DNA from: Trinickia symbiotica
Lineage (GTDB): Bacteria > Pseudomonadota > Gammaproteobacteria > Burkholderiales > Burkholderiaceae
Direction of reading: 5' to 3'
Assembly (NCBI RefSeq): GCF_002934455.1
Contig: NZ_PTIR01000024.1
Location: 1 to 64,000, forward strand
Length of the DNA: 64,000 bases
The notes under the pieces were generated by a model, which was not told the origin of the DNA, did no database searches, and worked only from the letters and a program-made list of their open reading frames with translations. The position numbers and the translations under genes were made by a program. Within the stretch, counting starts at the first letter, position 1, and every line of letters begins with the position of its first letter. Positions 8,196 to 17,695 of this stretch are shown here, one piece after another.

Positions 8196-10529
8196 ATGAC
8201 CTACCAAGTTCTCGCACGCAAATGGCGGCCGAAGGATTTCGCTTCGCTCGTCGGACAAGAACACGTCGTACGTGCGCTCACGCACGCGCTTGACGGCGCA
8301 CGCCTGCACCATGCCTATCTCTTCACGGGCACGCGCGGCGTCGGCAAGACCACGCTCTCGCGGATTTTCGCGAAAGCGCTCAATTGCGAGACCGGCATCA
8401 CGGCGACGCCCTGCGGCGTTTGCCGCGCGTGCCGCGAGATCGACGAGGGGCGCTTCGTCGATTATGTCGAAATGGACGCGGCCAGCAATCGCGGCGTCGA
8501 TGAAATGGCCGCGCTGCTGGAGCGAGCCGTCTACGCGCCCGTCGATGCGCGCTTCAAGGTCTACATGATCGACGAAGTGCACATGCTGACGAATCACGCG
8601 TTCAACGCGATGTTGAAGACGCTCGAGGAGCCGCCGCCGCACATCAAGTTCATCCTCGCGACGACCGATCCGCAAAAGATTCCCGTCACGGTGCTCTCGC
8701 GCTGCCTGCAGTTCAATCTGAAGCAGATGCCGGCCGGCCACATCGTCGGTCATCTCGAGCGGATTCTCGCTGCCGAAGGGATCGCGTTCGAGCCGCAGGC
8801 GTTGCGGCTGCTCGCGCGCGCGGCCGACGGCAGCATGCGCGACGCGCTTTCGCTGACTGACCAGGCCATCGCCTACTCGGCCAATGAAGTGACCGAGGAC
8901 GCCGTGCGCGGCATGCTCGGCGCGCTCGATCAAAGCTACCTGATTCGCCTCGTCGACGCGCTGGTCGAGGCCGACGGCGCGCTCGTGCTCGCCATCGCCG
9001 ACGAAATGGCACTGCGCAGCCTATCGTTTTCCACGGCGCTGCAGGATCTCGCCAGCCTCTTTCACCGGATCGCGTGGGCGCAATTCGCGCCAGCGGCTGT
9101 CCTCGACGAATGGCCGGAGGCGAACGACGTGCGTCGCTTCGCGCAGGCGCTTTCGCCCGAGCAAGTGCAGCTCTTCTACCAGATCGCCGCGATCGGCCGA
9201 AGCGAGCTTGGGCTCGCGCCCGACGAATATGCGGGCTTTACGATGACTCTCCTGCGCATGCTCGCGTTCGAGCCGGCAAGGGAGGGTGGCGGGGCGGGCG
9301 GCCGTGCGCCGTCGACCACCGCGGCGCCCGTCGGTGCGCGTCGCGCGAAGGTGGAGGCGGGCAGCAGCGCCGGGCTTGCCGTTGGTGAAGCGCCGTCTGC
9401 GCCGGCTTTGCCGACGGGGCGGGCCGTTCCCGCGGACTCGCAAGTCGCCGCGCGCTCGGTCGCCGCGGACACCCACGTTGACGAGCCGGCCACGGATACA
9501 GCGGACAAAGTGAGCGAAACGCCGCGGCCTGCGCCGATTGTCGCTAACGATGCGCCGCCCCGACCGGCAGAGAAAGAGACACATGCCACATCGGATCCGG
9601 GTCGTGGCCTCGACGCGCCGCCGCGTACGAACGCCGCACCGGTCGATGCGGCGTCGCCCGCGCGAACGGGCGGCGCGAGCGCGGCGCTCGAGGTGTTGCG
9701 CAGCGCCGGACTGCGCGTGTCGACGGATCGCGGCCGCGCGAGGGGCGAAGCCGCGAAAGCGGCAGCGGCCCCCGCGCCGAAGCCCGCCGCGCCGCGAGTG
9801 CCGGTCGAGGTTTCCGTGCCGAGGGCACGACGTGACGACGGAGGACCGTCCGCGCCGGCTGCCGTATCGGCAGCGCGGGAGCGTCGAGAGCCTCCCGTGT
9901 CGCGGGACACTCCGCCGACGCCACCGTGGGACGACGCGCCCCCGCTCGATGCCGCGTTCGACGACTACGTCCCGTTGTCGGCGGAAGACACTTATTTCTC
10001 TGCGCCCGATGAGGGCTTTGCCCCGCCGGACGACCGAACGGGCGGCGATGCGCGCGGCACGCGCGAAAGCGAAACGGCGCCCGCCATCGATCTCACCAAG
10101 CTGCCCGCACCGGTGCTGCTCGATACGATCGGTTTCGCCGGCGACTGGCCGGCGCTCGCGGTCGATCTGGGGCTCACGGGCGTCGCGTATCAGCTTGCGT
10201 TCAACAGCGAGCTGACGGCGCTCGAGGGCGAAGTCCTGAAGCTCGCGGTGCCCGTGCCGCAATATGCCGAAGCGGCGCAAGTCGCGAAGCTGAAGGCAGC
10301 GCTCGCCCAACGGCTCGGCAGGCCGGTCGAGCTCCGCGTGGAAGTCGGGCCGGCGCGCCGGACGGCCGCGGTGCTCGAGGCTGCCGCGCGCGCCGAGCGC
10401 CAGCGCGAAGCTGAGCGCGAGATCGGGGCTGATCCGTTCGTGCAATCGCTCGTCCGCGAATTCGGCGCGACGATCGTCCCAGGCTCGATCAAGCCGCTAT
10501 CGCCTGATACGGGGGCCAGCGCTCGCTGA
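8196..10529 (+). CDS. dnaX: DNA polymerase III subunits gamma and tau
   Basis: 777-residue clamp-loader ATPase. It begins MTYQVLARKWRP and has the Walker A GTRGVGKTT (45-53) and a zinc-binding cysteine set C64, C73, C76, C79. The DEVHML Walker B and the SRC sensor/arginine-finger segment (VTVLSRCLQF) follow. After about residue 370 there is a long Ala/Pro/Arg-rich linker of roughly 260 residues, then the C-terminal tau domain that contacts DnaB and the polymerase alpha subunit. I see no A-AAA-AAG slippery site in the linker region, so a gamma form made by E. coli-type frameshifting is not supported. ybaB and recR follow, the usual arrangement. Confidence 0.97.
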   Translation: MTYQVLARKWRPKDFASLVGQEHVVRALTHALDGARLHHAYLFTGTRGVGKTTLSRIFAKALNCETGITATPCGVCRACREIDEGRFVDYVEMDAASNRGVDEMAALLERAVYAPVDARFKVYMIDEVHMLTNHAFNAMLKTLEEPPPHIKFILATTDPQKIPVTVLSRCLQFNLKQMPAGHIVGHLERILAAEGIAFEPQALRLLARAADGSMRDALSLTDQAIAYSANEVTEDAVRGMLGALDQSYLIRLVDALVEADGALVLAIADEMALRSLSFSTALQDLASLFHRIAWAQFAPAAVLDEWPEANDVRRFAQALSPEQVQLFYQIAAIGRSELGLAPDEYAGFTMTLLRMLAFEPAREGGGAGGRAPSTTAAPVGARRAKVEAGSSAGLAVGEAPSAPALPTGRAVPADSQVAARSVAADTHVDEPATDTADKVSETPRPAPIVANDAPPRPAEKETHATSDPGRGLDAPPRTNAAPVDAASPARTGGASAALEVLRSAGLRVSTDRGRARGEAAKAAAAPAPKPAAPRVPVEVSVPRARRDDGGPSAPAAVSAARERREPPVSRDTPPTPPWDDAPPLDAAFDDYVPLSAEDTYFSAPDEGFAPPDDRTGGDARGTRESETAPAIDLTKLPAPVLLDTIGFAGDWPALAVDLGLTGVAYQLAFNSELTALEGEVLKLAVPVPQYAEAAQVAKLKAALAQRLGRPVELRVEVGPARRTAAVLEAAARAERQREAEREIGADPFVQSLVREFGATIVPGSIKPLSPDTGASAR

Positions 10530-10556
10530 AGACCCGTGCCCGCCCACCTGACATTC

Positions 10557-10578
10557 GGCGCCCGCCCGCTCGGGCGCC
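10557..10578 (+). other. GC-rich hairpin between dnaX and ybaB
   Basis: GGCGCCCG (10557-10564) pairs with CGGGCGCC (10571-10578) around CCCGCT. The sequence after it is ATTGAAATCC, without a T-run, so it is more likely an mRNA stability or attenuation element than a full terminator. Confidence 0.4.
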
Positions 10579-10612
10579 GCATTGAAATCCATACGATCAA
10601 AGGAGCACATCC

Positions 10613-10939
10613 ATGATGAAAGGCCAACTCGCCGGGCTGATGAAGCAAGCCCAGCAGATGCAGGAAAACATGAAGAAGATGCAGGAGCAGCTTGCGCAGA
10701 TCGAAGTCGAAGGGCAATCGGGCGCGGGCCTCGTCAAGGTGACGATGACCTGCAAGAACGATGTGCGCCGCGTATCGATCGACCCGAGCCTTCTCGCCGA
10801 CGACAAAGACATGCTCGAGGATCTTGTCGCCGCCGCCTTCAACGATGCGGTACGCAAGGCCGAGGCGACGGTTCAGGAAAAGATGGGCGGCATGACGGCG
10901 GGGCTGCCGCTGCCGCCGGGATTCAAGCTGCCGTTCTGA
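10613..10939 (+). CDS. YbaB/EbfC family nucleoid-associated protein
   Basis: 108-residue small helical protein starting [20 protein letters not shown], typical of the YbaB/EbfC family. Family members form homodimers that bind DNA without strong sequence specificity and affect nucleoid structure and gene expression. AAAGGAG precedes the tandem ATGATG, so translation may start at 10613 or 10616. It sits between dnaX and recR, the conserved position in most proteobacteria. The length and motif content are normal. Confidence 0.94.
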   Translation: MMKGQLAGLMKQAQQMQENMKKMQEQLAQIEVEGQSGAGLVKVTMTCKNDVRRVSIDPSLLADDKDMLEDLVAAAFNDAVRKAEATVQEKMGGMTAGLPLPPGFKLPF

Positions 10940-10976
10940 GCGGCGTGTACGCCCAGGACGAACCGCCGTCATCGTC

Positions 10977-11573
10977 ATGAAACAGCCTTCCGCTCTCGTT
11001 GCGCTCGTCGACGCGCTGCGCGCGCTTCCGGGTGTCGGGCCGAAGTCGGCTCAGCGAATGGCGTATCACCTCATGCAGCATGATCGCGAAGGCGCCGAGC
11101 GTCTCGGCCATGCGCTTCTCTTCGCGACAGAGCATCTACGGCACTGCGAGCGGTGCAATACGTTCACCGAGGCCCGGATTTGCGACGTCTGCAGCGACGA
11201 GTCGCGCGATCCGACGCTGCTCGCCGTCGTCGAAACACCGTCCGATCAGGTCATGCTCGAGCAAACCATGACCTATCGCGGGCTCTATTTCGTCCTGATG
11301 GGGCGCTTGAGCCCGCTCGACCGGATCGGCCCCAAGGAGATCCATTTCGAGCGGCTCGTCAAGCGGGCGACGGACGGCGTCGTCAAGGAAGTCGTGCTCG
11401 CGACGAACTTCACGAACGAGGGTGAGGCCACCGCGCACTACCTTGCGCAGGCGCTGAAGGCGCGCGGCCTCGCGGTGACGCGGCTTGCGCGGGGCGTGCC
11501 TGTCGGCGGCGAGCTCGAATACGTCGACGCGGGAACCATTGCGCGCGCGATGCTCGACAGGCGAGCGATCTGA
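10977..11573 (+). CDS. recR: Recombination mediator protein RecR
   Basis: 198-residue protein of the RecFOR pathway, which loads RecA on gapped DNA. It has the helix-hairpin-helix near residues 10-28 ([12 protein letters not shown]), a zinc finger with C57, C60, C69 and C72, then the Toprim domain starting near residue 80 ([16 protein letters not shown]) and the C-terminal [17 protein letters not shown] segment. It lies 37 bp after ybaB on the same strand, in the usual dnaX-ybaB-recR order. Confidence 0.97.
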   Translation: MKQPSALVALVDALRALPGVGPKSAQRMAYHLMQHDREGAERLGHALLFATEHLRHCERCNTFTEARICDVCSDESRDPTLLAVVETPSDQVMLEQTMTYRGLYFVLMGRLSPLDRIGPKEIHFERLVKRATDGVVKEVVLATNFTNEGEATAHYLAQALKARGLAVTRLARGVPVGGELEYVDAGTIARAMLDRRAI

Positions 11574-11655
11574 CCGTCGTTGTCGGAGGCAACGGAGAGG
11601 CGGCGCTACGACGGACGCTACCGTCGCCGCAATGACGAGCCATGAGAGGAAGACA

Positions 11656-12873
11656 ATGAGCAGTACAGCAGCCGCAACAGCCGGCCCGCTCCAGGGTATC
11701 AAGGTCCTCGAGCTCGGCACGCTGATCGCGGGGCCCTTCGCCGCGCGCTTTCTCGGCGAATTCGGCGCCGACGTCGTCAAAGTGGAAGATCCGAAGGGCG
11801 GCGATCCGCTGCGCAAGTGGCGGATGCTTTACCCGGAGGCCGGCGGCACGTCGCTCTGGTGGGCCGTGCAGGCGCGCAACAAGAAGTCGGTGACGATCAA
11901 CCTGAAGGACGAAGAGGGTAAGGAGATCGTCCGGCGGCTCGCGAGCGTCGCGGATATCGTCGTCGAAAATTTCCGTCCCGGGATGCTGGAGAAGCTGGGC
12001 CTCGGCTATGACGTGCTCGCCGCGCAGAATCCGGGGCTCGTCATGGTCCGTTTGTCGGGGTACGGGCAGACGGGGCCCTACCGTGACCGGCCGGGCTTCG
12101 GCTCGATCGCCGAAGCGATGGGCGGATTGCGGCACATCACCGGCTATCCGGATCTGCCGCCTCCTCGCATCGGGATCTCCATCGGCGATTCGATCGCGGC
12201 GCTACACGGCGTGATCGGCGCGCTGATGGCGCTGCACCACAGGCAGGCGACGGGCGGCAAAGGCCAGGTGGTCGACGTAGCGCTTTATGAAGCCGTCTTC
12301 AACATGATGGAAAGCATCGTTCCGGAGTACGGCGTTTATGGCGCCGTGCGCGAGCGCACGGGGGCTTCGTTGCCCGGCATCGTGCCGTCGAACACTTATC
12401 CGTGCAGGGACGGCAGCATCGTGATCGGCGGCAACAGCGACCCGATCTTCAAACGGCTGATGACGGCCATCGGCCGCGCCGATCTCGCCGACGATCCCGC
12501 GCTCGCGCACAACGACGGCCGCGTGCCGCGCACGCAGGAGATCGACGACGCGATCGCCGCCTGGCTTGCCGACAGGACGATCGACGAAGCGCTCGAGGTG
12601 CTCAACGCGGCGGACGTGCCGGTCGGGCGGATTTACAGCGTCGCGGACATGTTCCACGATCCCCAGTACGCGGCTCGCGAGATGATCCGGCGTTTTAAAT
12701 GGCAGGACGGTCTCGACGTCTCGCTGCCGAACGTGACGCCGAAGCTCTCCGAGACCCCTGGCGGCACGCGCTGGCTCGGCCCGGCTCTCGGGGAGCATAC
12801 CGACGAAGTGCTGCGCGAACTGGGTTATGACGGCGATGCCATCGCCGGGTTGCGCGAGCGCAACGTGATTTGA
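11656..12873 (+). CDS. CaiB/BaiF family CoA transferase
   Basis: 405-residue family III CoA transferase. The N-terminal segment GIKVLELGTLIAGPFAARFL and the RPGMLEKLGLGYD motif are characteristic. The catalytic aspartate that forms the acyl-enzyme anhydride is most likely D178 in ISIGDSIAALHG, matching the GDS motif of formyl-CoA transferase. The CoA donor and acceptor cannot be inferred: no frc/oxc, carnitine or itaconate genes are adjacent. The ATG at 11656 follows AGAGGAAG; an in-frame extension to 11485 overlaps recR and is unlikely. It stands alone between recR and surE. Confidence 0.9.
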   Translation: MSSTAAATAGPLQGIKVLELGTLIAGPFAARFLGEFGADVVKVEDPKGGDPLRKWRMLYPEAGGTSLWWAVQARNKKSVTINLKDEEGKEIVRRLASVADIVVENFRPGMLEKLGLGYDVLAAQNPGLVMVRLSGYGQTGPYRDRPGFGSIAEAMGGLRHITGYPDLPPPRIGISIGDSIAALHGVIGALMALHHRQATGGKGQVVDVALYEAVFNMMESIVPEYGVYGAVRERTGASLPGIVPSNTYPCRDGSIVIGGNSDPIFKRLMTAIGRADLADDPALAHNDGRVPRTQEIDDAIAAWLADRTIDEALEVLNAADVPVGRIYSVADMFHDPQYAAREMIRRFKWQDGLDVSLPNVTPKLSETPGGTRWLGPALGEHTDEVLRELGYDGDAIAGLRERNVI

Positions 12874-13046
12874 TCGACACGTCACCGGGGACGACGGCCG
12901 TCTCAGCTCGCGCCGCCGCGCCGTGTCGTACGAGGCGGATCACTAACGCCCGTGCCTTTTCGGTCGCGTGCCCGAGTGCGGGTTAAGGGGGACATCGGCG
13001 GGAGTGCTCGGTCATGACACCCGATCAGAGCCGCAATGTCCTCGGT

Positions 13047-13058
13047 TACAATCGTCGC
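13047..13058 (+). promoter_or_regulatory. Candidate -10 element of a leaderless surE promoter
   Basis: TACAAT (13047-13052) ends six bases before the surE ATG at 13059, so an RNA made from it would begin at the start codon. No -35 match or ribosome-binding site is visible. The geometry is the same as upstream of dnaX. Confidence 0.4.
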
Positions 13059-13817
13059 ATGCGAATCTTACTCAGCAACGACGACGGCTATCTGGCACCG
13101 GGTCTCGCGGCGCTTTATGAGGCGCTCAAGCGCTTCGGCGACGTGACCGTGATGGCGCCCGAGCAGAACTGCAGCGGCGCCTCCAACTCGCTCACGCTTT
13201 CGCGGCCGCTCTCGGTGCTGCGCTCGGCAAACGGCTTTTACTACGTGAACGGCACGCCGACCGATTCGGTGCACATCGCGCTCACCGGCATGCTCGACGA
13301 CAAGCCCGACATCGTCGTCTCCGGCATCAACAACGGCCAGAACGTCGGCGAGGACACGTTGTACTCGGGGACCGTCGCGGCGGCGACGGAAGGCGTGATG
13401 TTCGGGGTGCCGGCCATCGCTTTTTCGCTCGTCGAAAAAGATTGGGCGCACCTCGAGGACGCGGCGCGCGTGGCGGCCGATATCGTCGAGCACTTCCTCG
13501 CGCACCCGCTGCCGGGCCACCCGCTTCTGAACGTCAACATTCCGAACCTCGCCTACGACGAGATGGGCGACTGGGAGGTCACGCGTCTCGGGAAGCGCCA
13601 CCCGTCGCAACCGGTGATCCGCCAAACGAATCCGCGCGGTGAACCGATTTACTGGATCGGTCCATCGGGCGCCGCCCTCGATGCAAGCGAGGGTACGGAT
13701 TTCCATGCGCTGGCGAACGGCCGTGTGTCGATCACGCCACTCCAGCTCGATCTCACGCATACGCAAATGCTCGCAGCAACGCGCGAATGGTCGCGCGCGG
13801 GACGTCGCGTTTCATGA
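13059..13817 (+). CDS. surE: 5'/3'-nucleotidase SurE
   Basis: 252-residue survival protein with the diagnostic N-terminus [11 protein letters not shown] (metal ligands D8 and D9), the second metal-ligand segment [10 protein letters not shown], and [25 protein letters not shown], which contributes an asparagine ligand. SurE dephosphorylates nucleoside monophosphates and related substrates and is linked to stationary-phase survival. The start at 13059 gives the family-standard N-terminus; an ORF extension to 13014 has no support. Its stop overlaps the pcm start as ATGA, so the two are probably translationally coupled. It heads the surE-pcm-nlpD-rpoS block. Confidence 0.97.
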   Translation: MRILLSNDDGYLAPGLAALYEALKRFGDVTVMAPEQNCSGASNSLTLSRPLSVLRSANGFYYVNGTPTDSVHIALTGMLDDKPDIVVSGINNGQNVGEDTLYSGTVAAATEGVMFGVPAIAFSLVEKDWAHLEDAARVAADIVEHFLAHPLPGHPLLNVNIPNLAYDEMGDWEVTRLGKRHPSQPVIRQTNPRGEPIYWIGPSGAALDASEGTDFHALANGRVSITPLQLDLTHTQMLAATREWSRAGRRVS

Positions 13818-14668
13818 CGAGCGAGCGCGCCAAGCGTTTTCCCTTAGGGCTTGCCGACCTCGAACGCAAGCCGCGCGGACGCACCGGTGCGGCCGCGGGC
13901 ACCCCCGTCGGCGGCGACGAGCGAGGGCGCGCGCGCGAGTCCGCCTCGCGGCGAGCTGACACGCTGGCGTCGCAAGCGGCGGACAAAATGGCGGCGCCGA
14001 ACGTTGCGCTCGCAAGCACGCTTGCGCTCACGTCGGAACGCGTGCGCGAGCGCATGGTCGAACGCCTCCGAGCAAACGGCATTCGCGACGCGCGCGTGTT
14101 GGGCGCGATGTCGGCGGTGCCTCGCCATATGTTCGTCGATCCCGGTCTCGCGGCTCAGGCTTACGAGGACGCCGCATTGCCGATCGGCCACCAGCAGACG
14201 ATCTCGAAACCCTCGGTCGTGGCGCGCATGCTCGAGCTCGCGTCGAGCGGACGTGCGCTCGATCGCGTGCTCGAGATCGGCACCGGCTGCGGCTATCAGG
14301 CGGCCGTGCTGAGCCGGCTCGCGCGCGACGTCTATTCGATCGAGCGGATCAGGCCACTTTACGAGCGAGCCAAGCTCAACTTGAGGCCGCTGCGCGTGCC
14401 GAACATCCGTCTGCATTACGGCGACGGACGAATCGGCCTGCCGGCGGCGGCGCCGTTCGACGCGATCGTGATTGCAGCGGCAGGCTTCGACGTTCCGCAG
14501 GCGCTCGTCGAGCAGCTTGCGGTGGGCGGTCGGCTCGTTGCGCCCGTCGCGGCTCCGAACAGCGATAAGCAGATGCTGACGCTCGTCGAACGCGTCGCGC
14601 CGACCCAATGGCGCGAGTCGCAGCTCGATCGCGTTTTCTTTGTTCCTTTGAAATCCGGAGTGATTTGA
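13814..14668 (+). CDS. pcm: Protein-L-isoaspartate O-methyltransferase
   Basis: 284-residue SAM-dependent methyltransferase that repairs isoaspartyl damage in aged proteins. The catalytic core begins about residue 75 ([14 protein letters not shown]) and carries [34 protein letters not shown] and the SAM motif [18 protein letters not shown]. The first 70 or so residues are a charged, Ala/Arg-rich, probably disordered extension absent from E. coli Pcm (208 residues); extensions of this kind occur in Burkholderia homologues. The ATG overlaps the surE stop, and nlpD follows within six bases. Confidence 0.95.
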   Translation: MTSERAKRFPLGLADLERKPRGRTGAAAGTPVGGDERGRARESASRRADTLASQAADKMAAPNVALASTLALTSERVRERMVERLRANGIRDARVLGAMSAVPRHMFVDPGLAAQAYEDAALPIGHQQTISKPSVVARMLELASSGRALDRVLEIGTGCGYQAAVLSRLARDVYSIERIRPLYERAKLNLRPLRVPNIRLHYGDGRIGLPAAAPFDAIVIAAAGFDVPQALVEQLAVGGRLVAPVAAPNSDKQMLTLVERVAPTQWRESQLDRVFFVPLKSGVI

Positions 14669-14673
14669 CACCG

Positions 14674-15645
14674 ATGTTTACGTTGCGCGCGATACCAACG
14701 AAGAAGATGGACGCTCGTCTGGGCGCCGTTGAACGCGTCATTTGCGCGGTGGCCTTGTCGACGCTCGCCGCATGCGCGACGCGACTCGATCAAGCACCTG
14801 TCGTGGACCGCTCCGGCGCGGCGAGCGCGCAGACGTCGCCGGCCTCGACGCTGAGCGGGCCGGCCGGACAGGCGGCCGCCGCGCCGCTCGGCCCGCCGCC
14901 TCCGGGCTACTACCGCGTGAAACCGGGCGACACGCTTTATCGCGTGGCGTTGGACAACGGACAGAACTATCGCGACATCGCGGCCTGGAACAACCTCGCA
15001 AATCCGAATCAGATCGAGGTCGGCCAACTGCTCCGCGTCGCGCCGCCTGGAACGAACGCAGCGGCGGTCACGCCAGGCGTCGCGGCGGCGCCCGTGGTGG
15101 GCGGACCGGTGCAAAGCGCGCCGCTGTCGAGCGGCCCCGCGACGGCGCCGAGCGCGGGCTCGAGCTCCGCCAAAGCCGCGCCGCCGATCTACGGCAGCAG
15201 CCCGTCCACGGCAACGACGATTCCGCCGCAGCCGCCCGCGACGACCGCAACCGGCCCCGGTCCTGTCACGAACGCAGGAAACCTCGCATTGACATGGCCC
15301 GTGCACGGGCCGATCCTCGATCGCTTCGACGATGCGAGCAACAAGGGCATCAATATCGGCGGCACGCCGGGTGAGCCAGTCAAGGCCGCCGCCGATGGCC
15401 GCGTCGTCTATGCAGGAAATGGGCTGCGCGGATACGGCAATCTCATTATCATCAAGCACAACGCAAACTTTCTGACAGCGTATGCACACAACCGCAGTTT
15501 GATGGTAAAAGAGGGGGACTCGGTGACCAAAGGCGAGAAGATCGCCGAGATGGGCAACAGCGACGCCGATCGGGTGATGTTGCACTTCGAGGTACGCCAG
15601 CAAGGCAAACCCGTGGATCCGATGAAATACTTGCCGCCGCAATAA
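14674..15645 (+). CDS. nlpD: Murein hydrolase activator lipoprotein NlpD
   Basis: 323-residue outer-membrane lipoprotein. A signal peptide ends in the lipobox LAAC, followed by a LysM domain ([17 protein letters not shown] to GQLLRV), an Ala/Pro/Gly-rich linker and a C-terminal M23/LytM domain (about 205-320). The LytM zinc site is degraded: the usual HxxxD region reads NKGINIGG and the HxH motif reads MLHFE. The protein is therefore an amidase activator (AmiC type) rather than a peptidase, as known for NlpD. The start may be 14674 or the ATG at 14707. It is co-directional with pcm and rpoS and, as in other bacteria, may contain an rpoS promoter. Confidence 0.93.
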   Translation: MFTLRAIPTKKMDARLGAVERVICAVALSTLAACATRLDQAPVVDRSGAASAQTSPASTLSGPAGQAAAAPLGPPPPGYYRVKPGDTLYRVALDNGQNYRDIAAWNNLANPNQIEVGQLLRVAPPGTNAAAVTPGVAAAPVVGGPVQSAPLSSGPATAPSAGSSSAKAAPPIYGSSPSTATTIPPQPPATTATGPGPVTNAGNLALTWPVHGPILDRFDDASNKGINIGGTPGEPVKAAADGRVVYAGNGLRGYGNLIIIKHNANFLTAYAHNRSLMVKEGDSVTKGEKIAEMGNSDADRVMLHFEVRQQGKPVDPMKYLPPQ

Positions 15646-15661
15646 GCGAAGCGATACGACT

Positions 15662-16759
15662 ATGCCGAAATCGAAGCGCCGCAAGCAGCAAGCCGAGACG
15701 GAAACGCTCACCAGCGCCGGGCAGGATCTTGAGCAGGACTTGGGCGCTGCGATGAACGAGGCCGACGACGAAGCCGCCGATGCCGAAACCGATTTCGGCG
15801 CCGAGAGTCCAGCGGGGGAAGGCGAAGAGGGCGAGGAGCGCGAGCGCGTCGGTGACGCGGCGAGCCCCGATCCCGATGATTTCCGGGCGCTTCTGCAGGC
15901 GGAGCTCACTGCTGACACGATTCAGCACTACCTGAACCGAATCAGCGTAAAGCCGCTGCTGACGGTCGAAGAGGAGCAGCGCTATTCGCGCCTCGCCAAG
16001 GCGGGCGAATTCGAGGCGCGGCAAGTCATGATCGAGCGCAACCTGCGGCTCGTCGTCAGTATCGCGAAGGGCTATTTGAATCGCGGCGTGCCGCTGCTCG
16101 ACCTGATCGAGGAGGGCAACCTCGGCCTGATGCACGCGATCGAGAAATTCGACCCGACGCGCGGCTTCCGCTTCTCGACTTACGCGACCTGGTGGATTCG
16201 GCAGAGCATCGAGCGCGCGATCATGAATCAGGCGCGCACGGTGCGCCTTCCCGTGCACGTCATTCGCGAGTTGAACCAGGTGCTGCGCGCAAAGCGCCAC
16301 CTCGAAAAGAATTCGATGAACTCTGGCGAGCCCAATGAGCGGCGCGATGCCAGCATCGACGATATCGCTTACCTCACCGGTAAAACGACGGACGAAGTCA
16401 CCGATATCCTTGCGCTCAACGAGCATACGGCCTCGCTCGATGCGCCGCTCGATCTCGATCCGGCAAGCAGCCTGCTCGATCTGCTCTCGGACGACCAGAG
16501 CCAATCGCCCGACGCCGAGGTACAGCACCGCGAGCTCGAAACGCTGACGCGCGCCTGGCTGTCGCGGCTCTCGGACAAGCACCGGCACGTGATCGAGCGC
16601 CGCTTCGGGCTCAATCACATCGAGCCCGCGACGCTCGAAGAGCTGGCCGATGAAATGGGCCTCACACGCGAGCGCGTGCGGCAGATTCAGCAGGAGGCGC
16701 TCGTGCGGCTCAAGCGGTTTTTCGCCTCGAACGGCGTGCGCAAGGACGCCGTGCTTTGA
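15662..16759 (+). CDS. rpoS: RNA polymerase sigma factor RpoS
   Basis: 365-residue sigma-70 family factor. After an acidic N-terminus of about 75 residues come region 1.2 ([21 protein letters not shown]), region 2 ([56 protein letters not shown]), region 3 and region 4 ([21 protein letters not shown]). The position directly after nlpD separates it from RpoD and RpoH. It directs stationary-phase and general stress transcription, which fits the neighbouring surE, pcm and the PHA genes elsewhere in the window. The acidic N-terminus is longer than that of E. coli RpoS (330 residues). Confidence 0.97.
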   Translation: MPKSKRRKQQAETETLTSAGQDLEQDLGAAMNEADDEAADAETDFGAESPAGEGEEGEERERVGDAASPDPDDFRALLQAELTADTIQHYLNRISVKPLLTVEEEQRYSRLAKAGEFEARQVMIERNLRLVVSIAKGYLNRGVPLLDLIEEGNLGLMHAIEKFDPTRGFRFSTYATWWIRQSIERAIMNQARTVRLPVHVIRELNQVLRAKRHLEKNSMNSGEPNERRDASIDDIAYLTGKTTDEVTDILALNEHTASLDAPLDLDPASSLLDLLSDDQSQSPDAEVQHRELETLTRAWLSRLSDKHRHVIERRFGLNHIEPATLEELADEMGLTRERVRQIQQEALVRLKRFFASNGVRKDAVL

Positions 16760-16851
16760 GCCGCTGCGCCGAGGCCGGCGTGTGAGGACCGGGCTTCGCG
16801 TAGGCCGCTCAGGGCTCGACCTTATCGACGTGGTTTAGACAAATTTCCTGA

Positions 16852-17628
16852 ATGACGCCTATTCTCGTTTTCGACATCGAGACGGTTCCCGATGTCGCCG
16901 GCATTCGCCGGCTCGAAGATTTGCCGGACTCGATGAGCGATGCGCAAGTGGCCGAGCACGCGTTCGCGGCGCGCCGCGAAAAAACGGGCGCCGATTTCCT
17001 GCCGCACTATCTGCAACGCGTGGTGGCGATTTCATGCGTATTCCGCGACCGCGCGGGTTTGCGCGTGCGCTCGCTCGGCACCGCGGAGGACGGCGAGGCT
17101 GCGCTGATTCAGTCGTTCTATCGCGTGATCGAAAAGTACACGCCTCAACTCGTATCGTGGAATGGCGGCGGCTTCGACTTGCCGGTCCTCCACTATCGCG
17201 CGCTCGTGCACGGCATCGGTGCGCCGCGCTACTGGGATCTCGGTGAGGACGACCGCGATTTCAAGTGGAACAACTACATCAGCCGCTACCACTCACGCCA
17301 TACGGACTTGATGGACGTGCTCGCCATGTACCAGGCGCGTGCCAACGCACCGCTCGACGCGCTCGCAAAACTTTGTGGCTTTCCGGGCAAGCTCGGCATG
17401 GATGGCGGACAGGTCTGGACGGCATTTCGTGACGGGCGCATCGATGAAATCCGGAGCTATTGCGAGACTGACGTCGTCAATACGTACTTGCTCTATTGTC
17501 GCTTCCAGCTCATGCGAGGCGCGTTCACGGCGAACGAGTATGCCGACGAGATCGTATTCGTCAGACAGTCGCTGGCGCAGGAGCCGGGTCCGCATTGGGT
17601 CGAATATCTGGCGGCGTTCGGCTGCTGA
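16852..17628 (+). CDS. 3'-5' exonuclease, DnaQ-like (PolB-type) superfamily
   Basis: 258-residue protein of the DEDDy exonuclease fold. Exo I contains D8 and E10 (VFDIETVP); Exo II is SWNGGGFDLPVLHYRA; Exo III is YCETDVVNTYLLY near residues 203-215. It has no polymerase domain. It matches the family annotated as predicted 3'-5' exonuclease related to the exonuclease domain of family B polymerases. The substrate is unknown; DNA or RNA 3' ends are the expectation. It follows rpoS after 92 bp and converges on the EEP-fold gene. Confidence 0.88.
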   Translation: MTPILVFDIETVPDVAGIRRLEDLPDSMSDAQVAEHAFAARREKTGADFLPHYLQRVVAISCVFRDRAGLRVRSLGTAEDGEAALIQSFYRVIEKYTPQLVSWNGGGFDLPVLHYRALVHGIGAPRYWDLGEDDRDFKWNNYISRYHSRHTDLMDVLAMYQARANAPLDALAKLCGFPGKLGMDGGQVWTAFRDGRIDEIRSYCETDVVNTYLLYCRFQLMRGAFTANEYADEIVFVRQSLAQEPGPHWVEYLAAFGC

Positions 17629-17695
17629 CGAGCGGCGGAAGTCTTGCCGCGTGCATGTCGCTGCCCGCCTTGTCCGTCAACGTAGCCGACGCTCG

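Noticed and set aside
7687-8199. 170-codon plus-strand ORF across the SRP RNA
   Set aside because: It overlaps the 4.5S RNA gene and has no protein family features.
13014-13058. Upstream extension of surE starting at 13014
   Set aside because: The extra residues do not belong to the SurE family and overlap the candidate promoter; [11 protein letters not shown] at 13059 is the standard start.
14416-15918. 500-codon minus-strand ORF across pcm, nlpD and rpoS
   Set aside because: Antisense to three conserved genes and of low-complexity composition.
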